Below, piece after piece: positions 35,157 through 47,343 of a stretch of 64,000 bases of DNA. Below the pieces are notes generated by a model that worked only from the letters and a program-made list of their open reading frames with translations, made no database searches and was not told where the DNA came from. Origin of the DNA: Acidobacteriota bacterium (GTDB taxonomy: Bacteria; Acidobacteriota; Terriglobia; Terriglobales; Acidobacteriaceae); NCBI GenBank assembly GCA_021800255.1, contig JAJYZC010000006.1, forward strand, positions 43,624 through 107,623. Reading direction: 5' to 3'. Both the position numbers and the translations under genes were made by a program. The number at the start of each line of letters is the position of its first letter. Within the stretch, counting starts at the first letter, position 1.

Positions 35157-35265
35157 GCATTTTCGGAAAAGGTGTAGACCGGAACCGTACCTGCTGAGTG
35201 GATTTTTCCCTCAAGAAAAATCCCCTTTCGCGGCTCTCCATCGTTCCCAGTATCCCCGAAAACGC
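35157..35265 (+). repeat. Dispersed inverted-repeat element (copy D)
   Basis: A 109-bp element beginning GCATTTTCGGAAAAGGTGTAG and ending CCCCGAAAACGC, with the same interior as copies B and C. It lies between the convergent superoxide dismutase and nrdJ genes. Positions 35266-35454 after it show no gene; a short direct repeat GTAAACCGGCA occurs twice at about 35403-35425. Confidence 0.9.
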
Positions 35266-35454
35266 CGTAATCACCCCAAGCTATTCATAGAAGATGCGAT
35301 AGTGGAGATCTGAATGAATTCAGGTCTCCACCAAAGACAACAACTTCACTCTTAATAGGGTCTGAACTTCAAGCTTATGGGGTTCAACTTCAACCTTATG
35401 CGTAAACCGGCAGCGTAAACCGGCACAAGGAGCCACCTCACTTCTGGAACCGCA

Positions 35455-38901
<3,447 letters not shown>

Positions 38902-39096
38902 GGGATCCTCCGAGGGTCAAATTCGGTGAAATATCCCCTTTCCCAGCCCTCGCCGGCCTGGGTGCAGGGCACGAACCAACCTCTCAAACAAACGGGAAAC
39001 GGGGATAAGAAAATGCCGCGAGCGTGTTCTCTCAGCGGCCCCCTGAGGATGCTTACGCCAGGGTTCCTTTACAGTCCGTTTACAGCCGCAGATGAA

Positions 39097-39125
39097 AAAA
39101 TACCGCCGTCCGTGGTGCCTGTCAA
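39097..39125 (-). promoter_or_regulatory. Promoter of nrdJ
   Basis: On the minus strand TTGACA (39120-39125), a 17-nt spacer, and TATTTT (39097-39102). It predicts a leader of about 190 nt before the nrdJ ATG. I see no B12 box (GCCACTG-type) in that leader. Confidence 0.7.
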
Positions 39126-39132
39126 CTGGAAA

Positions 39133-39148
39133 CCACAATATCTTGTGT
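39133..39148 (-). promoter_or_regulatory. NrdR-box-like site upstream of nrdJ
   Basis: CCACAATATCTTGTGT matches 14 of 16 positions of the form ACACAATATATTGTGT within the known NrdR consensus. It lies 7 nt upstream of the -35. NrdR boxes usually come in pairs; a clear second box is not seen. Confidence 0.6.
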
Positions 39149-39506
39149 TTATTTGCCGTTTCGGGCATCCGGTTCCTAAACCCGGCTCTTTGCCTGTGGA
39201 AAGCTCCAAACAGCCTTGAGGAGTGCGGAGTTGGCGGCTTGATCTTGCCCAAAGGCCATGCAGATTGGGGCTCTTCCGCCCATGCCCTCCGGTTTTACGC
39301 TCATTCTCGCCCTAATCTGTGAGCGTAGACCCGTCCGCTGCGGCAAACAAGACGCAGAAACGGTGCAGTTTACCGGCAGGATGGTGCAAGTTGTGGAGAT
39401 TCGGGATCCAATTTGGGCCGCAGTGACGCCGCCCGCATGACCCAACACGGTCCATAAGAGAATCCCTGGCGCACTGCGCAAGCGCGTCTGCGGTACACTT
39501 GGAGCG
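39149..39506. other. Spacer between the nrdJ promoter and ruvC
   Basis: A 60-residue ORF at 39258-39440 (+) has no ribosome-binding site or recognised motif, so I do not call it. No clear ruvC promoter; GGAGCG lies directly before its ATG. Confidence 0.5.
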
Positions 39507-40016
39507 ATGCGGGTCTTCGGAGTCGATTGCGGTACCGGGATCACCGGGTTCGGCGTCGTGGAATCTGACAGCAGCGCGCGGGAGCCTCGTCTGGTGGCGC
39601 GGGCGATGGGCGCCATCCGGCTGATGAAAACGCAGGCCCTCCCCGAGCGCCTGAACCAAGTCTTTCTTGGGCTCACGGCGGAGTTGGAGCGATGGCAGCC
39701 CGATGTGGTGGCTGTCGAAGAGGTTTTCTACTCGGTGAACGCCAAGTCCGCGCTCAAGCTGGGGCAGGTGCGCGGTGTGGCGCTGCTGGCGGCGGCCCGC
39801 CAGGCAATTCCAGTAGCGGAGTATGCTCCGCTCAAGGTCAAATCCAGCGTCGTAGGCTATGGGCTCGCGGAAAAGCGTCAGGTGCAGTTCATGGTAGCCC
39901 GGTTGCTGAACCTGGATGCGCCTCCCGAGCCGGCAGACGTCGCTGACGCCCTGGCCATCGCCATCTGTCACATTCATTCGGTCCAGACTCTGGCTTTGCA
40001 GGGGGCGGTGCAATGA
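39507..40016 (+). CDS. ruvC: Crossover junction endodeoxyribonuclease RuvC
   Basis: Resolves Holliday junctions during recombination with RuvAB. The RNase H-like fold's acidic residues are visible: Asp7 in FGVDCGTGITGFG, Glu in VVAVEEVFYSVN, and the pair in ADVADALAIAICH. Length 169 residues is standard. The start ATG 39507 has GGAGCG upstream. ruvA and ruvB are not in the window. The stop overlaps the next gene's ATG as ATGA (4 nt). Confidence 0.94.
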   Translation: MRVFGVDCGTGITGFGVVESDSSAREPRLVARAMGAIRLMKTQALPERLNQVFLGLTAELERWQPDVVAVEEVFYSVNAKSALKLGQVRGVALLAAARQAIPVAEYAPLKVKSSVVGYGLAEKRQVQFMVARLLNLDAPPEPADVADALAIAICHIHSVQTLALQGAVQ

Positions 40017-40666
40017 GGCCGGCCTGGCTGGCTTTGGCTACCCTGCTGGCCGCGGGCGCGCACGCCTTCGCGCAGACTCCGGTCGTGCGCTTGGATTTTA
40101 CCGATCAGCAAGCCAATCCTTGGCGCTGGACGCTCACCCTCCACCCCGACGGCAGCGGCCACTTTACGTCGCAAAGGAATACGGCTCCCATCAGCCCGGG
40201 GCAGGAGCTGGAGGCGCCGGACATCAACCGCGACATCCAGGTAACCCCGCAGTTTGCCCAGCGCGTCTTCCTGACCGCGCAGCGTGAACACTGGTTCAAC
40301 GAGCCCTGCGCAAGCCATCTCAAGGTCGCCTTCCAGGGCTGGAAGAAGCTCAGCTATCAAGGGCCGCAGGGCGCCGGCTCCTGCACCTTCAACTACTCGA
40401 AGATCAAGGACGTTCAGGCGCTCAGCGATTCGCTGCTCGCGGTCGAGCAGACCATCCTCGAAGGAGCGCGTCTGGAGATGTTTTTAGAACACGATCCGCT
40501 GGGCCTGAACAAGGAGATGCAGTTCTTGACCCAGGCTGCCCAGAACGGTGAGGCGCAACAAATCTGTACCATCCGGGGTATCCTTCAGCGGCTGGCCCAG
40601 GACGATCAAGTGATGGATCTGGTCCGGAAGCAGGCCCGAAAACTTTTGGCGCGCCAGGGTACTTAA
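40013..40666 (+). CDS. Secreted hypothetical protein
   Basis: No recognised family. A signal peptide (WLALATLLAAGAHAFAQT) implies export. The mature part begins VRLDFTDQQANPWRWTLTLHPDG, beta-rich, with two Cys (EPCASHLK and GSCTFNYSK) that could form a disulfide. The C-terminal third is alpha-helical and charged. Length 217 residues. The 4-nt overlap with ruvC means translation coupling, though a role in recombination is not implied by an exported protein. Confidence 0.7.
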   Translation: MRPAWLALATLLAAGAHAFAQTPVVRLDFTDQQANPWRWTLTLHPDGSGHFTSQRNTAPISPGQELEAPDINRDIQVTPQFAQRVFLTAQREHWFNEPCASHLKVAFQGWKKLSYQGPQGAGSCTFNYSKIKDVQALSDSLLAVEQTILEGARLEMFLEHDPLGLNKEMQFLTQAAQNGEAQQICTIRGILQRLAQDDQVMDLVRKQARKLLARQGT

Positions 40667-40783
40667 ATTAGCGTCTAAGGGCGATAAAACGCGACTTTCT
40701 TCAACCTGCCGGTGTTCAATCAGGGCGGCAGGGGAAAGACTGGACTGCGGTCGCGGATGAAACGGCCGGAAAGGTGGGGTGCC

Positions 40784-42457
40784 ATGAAGCAGAGGGGAAA
40801 TCGCAAAGAGTTCGCCGGGCGCCTTTCAGGAGTTAGGTTTCTGGAGATAGCGGCGCTCGCCGTAGGAATGCTTTGGTTGCCGCCGGCTCTGGCGGCGCAG
40901 GAAGCGAGTGCGGCGCAAGGTACGGGGCAACCAGCGCGCGCGGTGCGGTTGAGCTATGTCTATGGAAATGTTGTTCTTTCTCAGAACGGCCAGGTGCTCG
41001 CCGATCCCGCCGTGGCCAACACGCCGCTCCTCGAGGGGATGACCCTCGCCACCGGCGGCACGGGCCGGGCATCGGTTCAGTTTGAAGACGGCAGCGTGGC
41101 TCGCCTGGCGCCCGACAGCGAGCTCACGCTCAACGTCCTGCGCGGCGAGGGCCCCTCCGGCGATGCGGAATTGGCGCTCAACTACGGACTGGCCTACTTT
41201 GAGTTACAGGACAACCCCCACATCGGCCAAATCTCCGTCCACTTCGGAGATAGCGTAGTTACTGCAAGCGGCTTCACCGTCTTGCGCATTACCATGGACA
41301 AACCCCCGGGCTCGCTGGCCGTCTTTTCCGGCAATGCCCACCTCAATCGCGCTGACGGCGCCACGTCCGTGGACCTGCACAGCGGCCAAAACATCGCCTT
41401 AACCGCCGGCAATCCCAGCGATTACCAACTCTCCGATTCCATCCCTCCCAACTCCTGGGATGCCTGGAACTCCGACCGCGACCAGGCGCAGGAAGCCGCA
41501 GCCGCCAATCAAAACCAGCCCCCCCAGAACCTCGGCGAAGGCAACAACAATCCCGACATGAACAGCAACCCGGCCTGGGACGACCTGGATAATTACGGAT
41601 CCTGGTATGACGTTCCCGGCCAAGGATATGTCTGGTCTCCGTATGCCGCCGAAAACCCTGGGTTCGATCCCTACGCCGACGGCAATTGGACCTGGATGCC
41701 CGGCTTCGGCTATATCTGGGCCTCGGGCTATCCCTGGGGTTACATACCCTTCTCGTGCGGAACCTGGAATTTCTATAGCGGCTTCGGTTGGGGGTGGGCG
41801 CCGGGAATGGGCGGCAGCGAGCCCTGGTGGACGACCGGCTTTTATGGCGGTCCCAACATCGGATTCGCTCCCCCAGGCTACTTCCCCATCCGCCGGCCGC
41901 CGCCGCGCCGGCATCAGCCCATCGGCCGCATACCCCATCCCGTCATCGGCGTCCACCGCACTCCCAACGTCCTGAATGCCGGGCTGCCCTCGCGCAGAAC
42001 GAGTGCTCCCGTCAACATCAATGGGGATATGGTCCGGGCGCTGCGCCCGCTGCCGTCGTCGCGGCCGGGCTATGCAAATGCCTTCTTGGGCGCCGGCAGC
42101 CGGACAGCGCCGGTTTACACCCGCCCTACGGTCAACAGATCAACCGCTATGCGCGGCAATGCCTTTGCCGGCAACCGTCCTGGCTACATGCCGGTGTTCA
42201 GCAACATGCCGAGGCCGGTTTACGTGTCGCCGCGCGCTGGTTCTTCGCTCCGCGGCTCCGCGTTTTCAAATCGCGGCTTTTTCGCGCCCAGCCAGCGCCG
42301 GTTCGGAAGCAGTTCCCTAGCCCGTCCAGCCAGTTCACCACGCGTTGGCGGCTTTCATGGCGGGGGCGGATTCCACCCTAGCGGCGGAGGCTTCCACGGC
42401 GGCGGTTCGCATGGCGGCGGCGGCAGCTTCCACGGCGGAGGCGGAGGACAGCGCTGA
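40784..42457 (+). CDS. FecR-domain and DUF6600-like secreted protein with Gly/His-rich tail
   Basis: Exported surface or matrix-type protein of unknown function. ATG 40784 is chosen: AAGGTGG lies upstream, and it yields a proper signal peptide (LEIAALAVGMLWLPPALAAQ); the track start 40712 is a GTG. Residues about 50-190 form a FecR-like domain (LSYVYGNVVLSQNGQ, QFEDGSVARLAPDSELTL). The middle has Trp/Tyr/Gly-rich repeats (YGSWYDVPGQGYVWSPY, WTWMPGFGYIWASGY) of DUF6600 type. The last 30 residues are low-complexity (GGFHGGGGFHPSGGG), possibly metal-binding through His. Length is 557 residues. Confidence 0.82.
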   Translation: MKQRGNRKEFAGRLSGVRFLEIAALAVGMLWLPPALAAQEASAAQGTGQPARAVRLSYVYGNVVLSQNGQVLADPAVANTPLLEGMTLATGGTGRASVQFEDGSVARLAPDSELTLNVLRGEGPSGDAELALNYGLAYFELQDNPHIGQISVHFGDSVVTASGFTVLRITMDKPPGSLAVFSGNAHLNRADGATSVDLHSGQNIALTAGNPSDYQLSDSIPPNSWDAWNSDRDQAQEAAAANQNQPPQNLGEGNNNPDMNSNPAWDDLDNYGSWYDVPGQGYVWSPYAAENPGFDPYADGNWTWMPGFGYIWASGYPWGYIPFSCGTWNFYSGFGWGWAPGMGGSEPWWTTGFYGGPNIGFAPPGYFPIRRPPPRRHQPIGRIPHPVIGVHRTPNVLNAGLPSRRTSAPVNINGDMVRALRPLPSSRPGYANAFLGAGSRTAPVYTRPTVNRSTAMRGNAFAGNRPGYMPVFSNMPRPVYVSPRAGSSLRGSAFSNRGFFAPSQRRFGSSSLARPASSPRVGGFHGGGGFHPSGGGFHGGGSHGGGGSFHGGGGGQR

Positions 42458-42688
42458 GGCAAAGCCAGCGCAGGTGTATCCCGCATGGAAGCCCGTTGGC
42501 GCCGCTGATTCAGATAGCCCCCACGGATGAGTCTTCGTCCGTGAGAGCAAGAAAACTCTACTGGGAATGAACAACGCAGCTCTTAGCTCTGTAACTGGAG
42601 AAAGGATCTCCGTTTTCTATATCGCGTCTGGGCCAACGAGGCGATTACAGCGGTTCCAGAATTGCTATACCCGGAAAGAACACTGCCG

Positions 42689-42717
42689 AGGGGCATTTCC
42701 CTTAAGAAAATGCCCCT
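42689..42717. terminator. Two-way hairpin terminator between convergent genes
   Basis: AGGGGCATTT (42689-42698), loop CCCTTAAGA, AAATGCCCCT (42708-42717). A 10-bp stem with A/T at the loop side. It lies between the FecR-like gene (+) and the secreted protein gene (-). The rest of 42458-42758 has no gene. Confidence 0.6.
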
Positions 42718-42758
42718 TCGCACAAACCTCAAAATGACACGTAGATTCTGAGACCGCT

Positions 42759-43448
42759 CTAGGCGCCGCTGGCGGTTCCCACACTACCCGTCTCCGCACT
42801 GTTGTGGTGATGGCTGGCGCTACGCGCCGCAATCGCTAACGAAATCTGCTCGCCCGCGGGCAAGTTCACATCATCTTTCTTTTTGGTTACAAAGACGGCT
42901 GAATTTTTGCTGGCGATGGAGCTGTGCATGTTGACTCCCGATTCGGCGCTTATTTGATCGATTCGGAGGGTTTTGTCAGTCCAGTAGGTTGCGGCAGGAT
43001 AGCTCATCCACGAGGAATAAGGATTTGACGGCTGGGCGACTTCGACGATCGTCGCCTTAATAGGCACCACCTTGCCATTCTTCAACTTAGCCTGAGTAAA
43101 GCGCAGCGCCAAGGTCGAGGTGCCATCCGCTTGCATCTTGTCGGTGGCGACGGTGCCTATAAGTGCAGTGCCGTACGGCAGCTTGAGGCCGTTCTTCAAA
43201 TGCACGGTGGCGGCAAGAGTAGCCTGAAACTTATCGCCAACATTTAGTTTGCGGGCGTTAATCCTGTCTTTGAGAACAGCTTGCGCCACAACCATCCGCC
43301 TGGCTTCGCGTTGCGCAAGAACCGTGGTGGCGGAATTTGCCGAGACTTGCGCCTTGGTAGTCATGGTGCGAGCTTGAGAAGACGCCGGGCAAAACAACAT
43401 GAACGCGACGATAGCGATCAACGAGGAAAATAAGACTTCACGCTTCAT
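42759..43448 (-). CDS. Secreted hypothetical protein
   Basis: Not assigned to a family. A clear signal peptide (VLFSSLIAIVAFMLFCPASSQA) precedes a region rich in Ala, Lys and Thr. The mature part has LNVGDKFQATLAATVHLKNGLKLPYGTALIG, which resembles beta-structured domains in acidobacterial exported proteins and, loosely, TrbI/VirB10-like folds. The C-terminus is polar with HHH. Length 229 residues. No neighbour suggests a role. Confidence 0.65.
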   Translation of the reverse strand: MKREVLFSSLIAIVAFMLFCPASSQARTMTTKAQVSANSATTVLAQREARRMVVAQAVLKDRINARKLNVGDKFQATLAATVHLKNGLKLPYGTALIGTVATDKMQADGTSTLALRFTQAKLKNGKVVPIKATIVEVAQPSNPYSSWMSYPAATYWTDKTLRIDQISAESGVNMHSSIASKNSAVFVTKKKDDVNLPAGEQISLAIAARSASHHHNSAETGSVGTASGA

Positions 43449-43794
43449 ACATAAACTCCTTAAGATAAAGTTACTTACACCTCTATAACAAAGGTCCTTC
43501 AGCGGCCCATGTCATTTAGTTAGACGCAGCGATAGGGCATTCGGTTATCGTCATGAGCGCAGCGAGACTCATTACATTCCCGCAATGCGCAGTAAGTATA
43601 TGTTATGGAGAGGAGTAGCGTAGAAGCAGAAATCATCCGGATAAGCCTGTGCCTGGGCGCGACAGGCCGTCCATCGATTCCATCGCTGATTGCAATCAGC
43701 CGCCGTCCGAAAGCAATCGCGCGCAGCGTAAGAAGCGAATGAGAAAGCGTTCCTTCCACTTCTCCGGCTGCGCGCTACTGAACTGAAGCAGCAG
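43449..43794. other. Intergenic spacer, no gene seen
   Basis: An ORF at 43520-43759 (-) shows no motif, and its composition differs from neighbours. Somewhat AT-richer than flanks. The promoter of the secreted protein gene at 42759 probably lies at the low-coordinate end. Confidence 0.5.
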
Positions 43795-44565
43795 TTAGTT
43801 TCTGCTATTCAGTTTGGAGAGCAGCCGCAGCATCTCCAGATAGAGCCATACCAGAGTGACCATGATGCCGAAGGCTGCGTACCACTCCATGTACTTGGGC
43901 ACGCCATAAGTCACGCCCTGCTCCACGAAGTCGAAATCGAGAACCAGGTTGAGCGCGGCGATGGCGACCACAAAGAGGCTGAAGAGAATGCCGATGGGAC
44001 CGGCGCCGTTGATGGTGGTGAACTGGATGCCGAAGAATCCGAGCAGCATCTCAGCGAAGTAGAAGATCATGATGCCGCCGGTGGCCGCGATCACGCCCAG
44101 GCGAAACTTCTGCGTCACGCGAATCAGGCCGGAGCGATAAGCCAGCAGGAGCACGAAGAGGGTGCCGAAGGTGAGGCCGACGGCCTCCATGGCGATGCCC
44201 GGATAGCGCAGATCGACGGCTGCCGACAATCCGCCCAGAACGAGCCCTTCGAGCAGCGCATACATGGGCGCGGTGACCGGCGACCACTGCTTCTTAAAGA
44301 TGGTGACGAAGGCCACGATCAGCCCGCCAAAGCCGCCCAGCGCCAGCAGCGGCCCCACTGCGGCCATACTGTGCGCTTGCATAAAAAGATGCCAGACCCA
44401 GCTCGCCGTAGCCAGCGCGCAGAGCAGCAGGATGCCGGTTTTGTTGACGGTGCCGCTCAGAGTCATGCGCGCGGCGGCATCGATGGCGCCGCCGTACTGG
44501 CTGCTTGCGAGGTCTTGAAACGTGTTCTGGCCCAGGGCCGGATTCGATGTCTTCATCAGTGCCAT
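43795..44565 (-). CDS. Bax inhibitor-1/YccA family membrane protein
   Basis: Integral-membrane protein of the BI-1/YetJ/YccA type, possibly a pH-sensitive calcium leak channel. ATG 44565 is used, with CGGAG upstream; the track start at 44625 adds an unlikely N-terminus. There are about seven hydrophobic helices. The N-terminal AARMTLSGTVNKTGILLL, PVTAPMYALLEGLVLGGLS and the last-helix region with FDFVEQGVTYGVPKYMEWYAAFG are characteristic of the YetJ-like subgroup. Length is 256 residues. Confidence 0.88.
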   Translation of the reverse strand: MALMKTSNPALGQNTFQDLASSQYGGAIDAAARMTLSGTVNKTGILLLCALATASWVWHLFMQAHSMAAVGPLLALGGFGGLIVAFVTIFKKQWSPVTAPMYALLEGLVLGGLSAAVDLRYPGIAMEAVGLTFGTLFVLLLAYRSGLIRVTQKFRLGVIAATGGIMIFYFAEMLLGFFGIQFTTINGAGPIGILFSLFVVAIAALNLVLDFDFVEQGVTYGVPKYMEWYAAFGIMVTLVWLYLEMLRLLSKLNSRN

Positions 44566-44688
44566 ACATTTACTCCGTGTTACACAGGGACAATGGGGAA
44601 TCTCCGGCGTTAGCGCCGGAGCCATACACCACTCTATTGATTCTAAATCTACCGGCCAGGATTCAACCTTGGCCGCGCACTCATCTGC

Positions 44689-45660
44689 TTACCGCACGGT
44701 TTCGTGCACTTCCCGGCGCCGCGATGGCGCCTTGTGGTCCGCCGGATAGCGCGCGGCCGTGGCCATTAGCTTTTCAATGGCCTCGACGGGTTGAATGCCG
44801 CCGCGCGCGCCTTGGGCCATGCAGTTCATGGCTGCCGCGGCGCAGGAAAAGTCGAGCTGCTGTTGGAGCGGCCAGCCGCGCAGCAGCCCATAGATGAACC
44901 CGGCGTGAAATATGTCGCCGGCTCCGGTGGTATCTACGGCGGGAACGCGATAGGCCGCGCGCGCGAGGAATTGCTCGCCATCCCAGGCCAGGACGCCGCC
45001 TATGCCCAGTGTGGCCGCCGTCAGGCGGCAACCGTAGCGGAGCTGCATCCGCCGCAGAGCACGCTCCAGGCTGGAGTCGTCCATCAGCCGGCAGGGAAAA
45101 TCGCGGCTTGCGATCAGGTAGTCGATGTTGGCGATGAGATCCTCCACGCCGGGATAAATTTCATCCAGATCGGCAACCACCGCAACCCCGGCGGCGCGCG
45201 CCCATGCGGCAGCCTGCGTAGCGGCGGCCGTGTCGTGGCCGTCCACCAGCAGGGCGCGGGCATTCTCAATCCACGCGCGGTCAAGCTCCTGCGGCTGCAA
45301 GGCCATGCGCTCATCGCGCCGGCAGAGCACCGTACGCTCGCCGCCGCCATCCACCAGAATCAGCGATTGTGGGCTCACGCCTCCCGCGACCGTAATCAGC
45401 CGCGCCTCGACGCCGGCGCCGGCGAAGGCTTCGCGGTGCAGGCGGGCGGCGTCATCGTCGCCCAGCTTGCCCACATAACGAGTGCTGAGTCCCCAACTCT
45501 GGCAGGCGACCACGGCCGTGGCCACCTGGCCTCCCGGCATCACACTGGCGGCGGAGTACTCCATCTTGGACCCGCGCGCAGGGTAGTCGCGGAGAGGAAT
45601 GAGCGTGTCGGTGGCGTTCAATCCCACGCCCACGAGGTCGACTTTGGGCAATCCGGCCAT
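44689..45660 (-). CDS. PfkB family carbohydrate kinase
   Basis: Ribokinase-superfamily sugar or nucleoside kinase. ATG 45660 is taken as start (VDLVGVGLNATDTLIPL follows soon after). MPGGQVATAVVACQSWGL holds the substrate-binding GG; GKLGDDDAARLHREA follows, and DTTGAGDIFHAGFIYGLL contains the catalytic Asp and anion hole. Length 323 residues is typical. Substrate cannot be named. It is divergent from lysA with 88 nt between starts. Confidence 0.88.
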   Translation of the reverse strand: MAGLPKVDLVGVGLNATDTLIPLRDYPARGSKMEYSAASVMPGGQVATAVVACQSWGLSTRYVGKLGDDDAARLHREAFAGAGVEARLITVAGGVSPQSLILVDGGGERTVLCRRDERMALQPQELDRAWIENARALLVDGHDTAAATQAAAWARAAGVAVVADLDEIYPGVEDLIANIDYLIASRDFPCRLMDDSSLERALRRMQLRYGCRLTAATLGIGGVLAWDGEQFLARAAYRVPAVDTTGAGDIFHAGFIYGLLRGWPLQQQLDFSCAAAAMNCMAQGARGGIQPVEAIEKLMATAARYPADHKAPSRRREVHETVR

Positions 45661-45748
45661 TGGCTCATTGTAATGGCCGCGCAAAAACGCGCCCGGAGCG
45701 GCCCTATGCTGTACGCTCAAAGGAGAATTTTTCTTTGGGACTGAACCC

Positions 45749-47110
45749 GTGGCTCAGCACTCATCAGCGCGCCCGTTTCATCATCCACAGCCCGGCAGCG
45801 CGCTCGCTTGCGGCGCAGTTTCGCTGGAAGCCCTGGCGCGGCGCTACGGCACGCCGCTTTACGTCTACTCAGCCGATCATATGGTTGAGCGTTTGGCGTT
45901 GTTTCAGCAGGCGCTCGCAGGCCGCGAGCATCTGGTTTGCTACGCGGTGAAGGCCAACTCTGCGCTGGCGATTCTCAACCTGCTCGCCGGCCGCGGCGCG
46001 GGGTTCGACATCGTATCCGGTGGCGAGTTGGAGCGGGTGCTGGCCGCAGCGCCCGAGGCGGCGGGGCGTGTGGTCTTCTCCGGGGTGGGCAAGACGGCGG
46101 CGGAGATCGATCGGGCGCTCACGGCGGGCATTCTGGAGTTCAACGTCGAGAGCGAGGCGGAACTGGACCTGCTGGCCGCGCGGGCGCGCAAACTGAAGAT
46201 GCGGGCGCGCTTTGCGCTGCGCGTCAATCCCGACGTATTCGCTGAGACGCACCCGTATATCTCCACCGGCCTGCGTGAGCACAAGTTCGGCATCGGCATT
46301 CGCCGCGCGCCGGCGATTTATAAGCGCGCGGCTCGCAACCGCTGGCTTGAGGCGCACGGGGTCAGCGTACACATCGGCTCGCAGATTCGCTCCGCGGAGC
46401 CGTTCGGCGCGGCCCTGGAGCGCGTGAACAAGCTGGTGCAGCAGCTCCGGCGGCAGGGCATCGTATTGAAAACTGTGGATGCCGGCGGCGGCCTCGGCAT
46501 CGACTACCACGATGGCAGCTTCGATGCGGAAGCCAAAGCAGCCGAGTATGCGGCCGCGCTCGAGCGCGCGCTCAGCGGCTTCGAGGGCCGGCTGCTGCTC
46601 GAGCCGGGCCGGTTCCTCGTGGCCCAGGCCGGGGCGCTGGTGACGCGCGTGCTCTACGTGAAGCAGAACGGCAAGAAGACCTTTGTCGTGACCGATGCGG
46701 CCATGAACGACCTGATCCGGCCGGCGCTCTACCAGGCCTGGCACGAAATTGTGCCCGTGCGGCCGAGGGCAGGGAAGGCGCGCATCGTCGATGTCGTCGG
46801 CCCGGTATGCGAATCCGGCGATTTCTTCGCCCGCGACCGCAAGCTCCAGCCCGTTGAGCCCGGCGATCTGCTGGCGCTGCTCGACGCCGGCGCTTACGGC
46901 ATGGCGCAGAGCTCGAACTACAACACGCGCCCGCGCCCGGCCGAGGTGCTGGTGGAGGGCGCGAAGCCGCGGCTGATCCGCCGCCGCGAGACGCTCGCCG
47001 ATCTGCTGGCGCCGGAGTGGATGCCGGCAAAGGCTGATTCTGCTGCGATAGAGCGCCGAAGGCTTTCCGCTTTGGCTTTATCCGCGCGGCGCCGGCCTCT
47101 CGGCGTCTGA
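45749..47110 (+). CDS. lysA: Diaminopimelate decarboxylase
   Basis: Final step of lysine synthesis, decarboxylating meso-diaminopimelate with PLP. The PLP lysine is in VCYAVKANSALAIL. Other motifs are FDIVSGGELERVL, VNPDVFAETHPYISTG, HIGSQI, VDAGGGLGIDY, LLEPGRFLVAQAG, CESGDFFARDR and YGMAQSSNYNTRPRP. Length 453 residues is slightly long, because of an N-terminal extension and a C-terminal tail ending LSARRRPLGV. The start is a GTG at 45749 with no strong ribosome-binding site, so an internal start is possible. Confidence 0.94.
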   Translation: MAQHSSARPFHHPQPGSALACGAVSLEALARRYGTPLYVYSADHMVERLALFQQALAGREHLVCYAVKANSALAILNLLAGRGAGFDIVSGGELERVLAAAPEAAGRVVFSGVGKTAAEIDRALTAGILEFNVESEAELDLLAARARKLKMRARFALRVNPDVFAETHPYISTGLREHKFGIGIRRAPAIYKRAARNRWLEAHGVSVHIGSQIRSAEPFGAALERVNKLVQQLRRQGIVLKTVDAGGGLGIDYHDGSFDAEAKAAEYAAALERALSGFEGRLLLEPGRFLVAQAGALVTRVLYVKQNGKKTFVVTDAAMNDLIRPALYQAWHEIVPVRPRAGKARIVDVVGPVCESGDFFARDRKLQPVEPGDLLALLDAGAYGMAQSSNYNTRPRPAEVLVEGAKPRLIRRRETLADLLAPEWMPAKADSAAIERRRLSALALSARRRPLGV

Positions 47111-47275
47111 GTCAACTCCGGTTACTCAGGTCCTGTGGCAACGTCCGGCTTTGTTTTGTAAGCAGGCTGTGGCACGGGAATGTGAGCAGACTCAAAGCGG
47201 TTATCTCCTATTCGCAGAATGGGACGCAAATCCTCCGCGTGACTAGAATCACAAGCGCAAAACATAGCGGGTGGC

Positions 47276-47281
47276 TATAAT
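47276..47281 (+). promoter_or_regulatory. Candidate -10 of the korAB operon
   Basis: TATAAT, 62 nt before the korA ATG. No good -35 lies 16-18 nt upstream, so this is a tentative promoter. Confidence 0.35.
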
Positions 47282-47343
47282 CACCTATAGGCACAGAAGA
47301 GTCGTCGCCGTTTTTTGAATCTTTCGGAAGGGAATCCCGCCAG

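Noticed and set aside
38902-39096. Possible cobalamin riboswitch in the nrdJ leader
   Set aside because: The leader is long enough (about 190 nt), but I find no GCCACTG-type B12 box; a covariance search would be decisive.
39258-39440. 60-residue ORF between the nrdJ promoter and ruvC
   Set aside because: No ribosome-binding site, no recognised motif, and it overlaps no conserved pattern; most likely chance.
43520-43759. 79-residue minus-strand ORF
   Set aside because: No ribosome-binding site or motif; the region looks like ordinary spacer.
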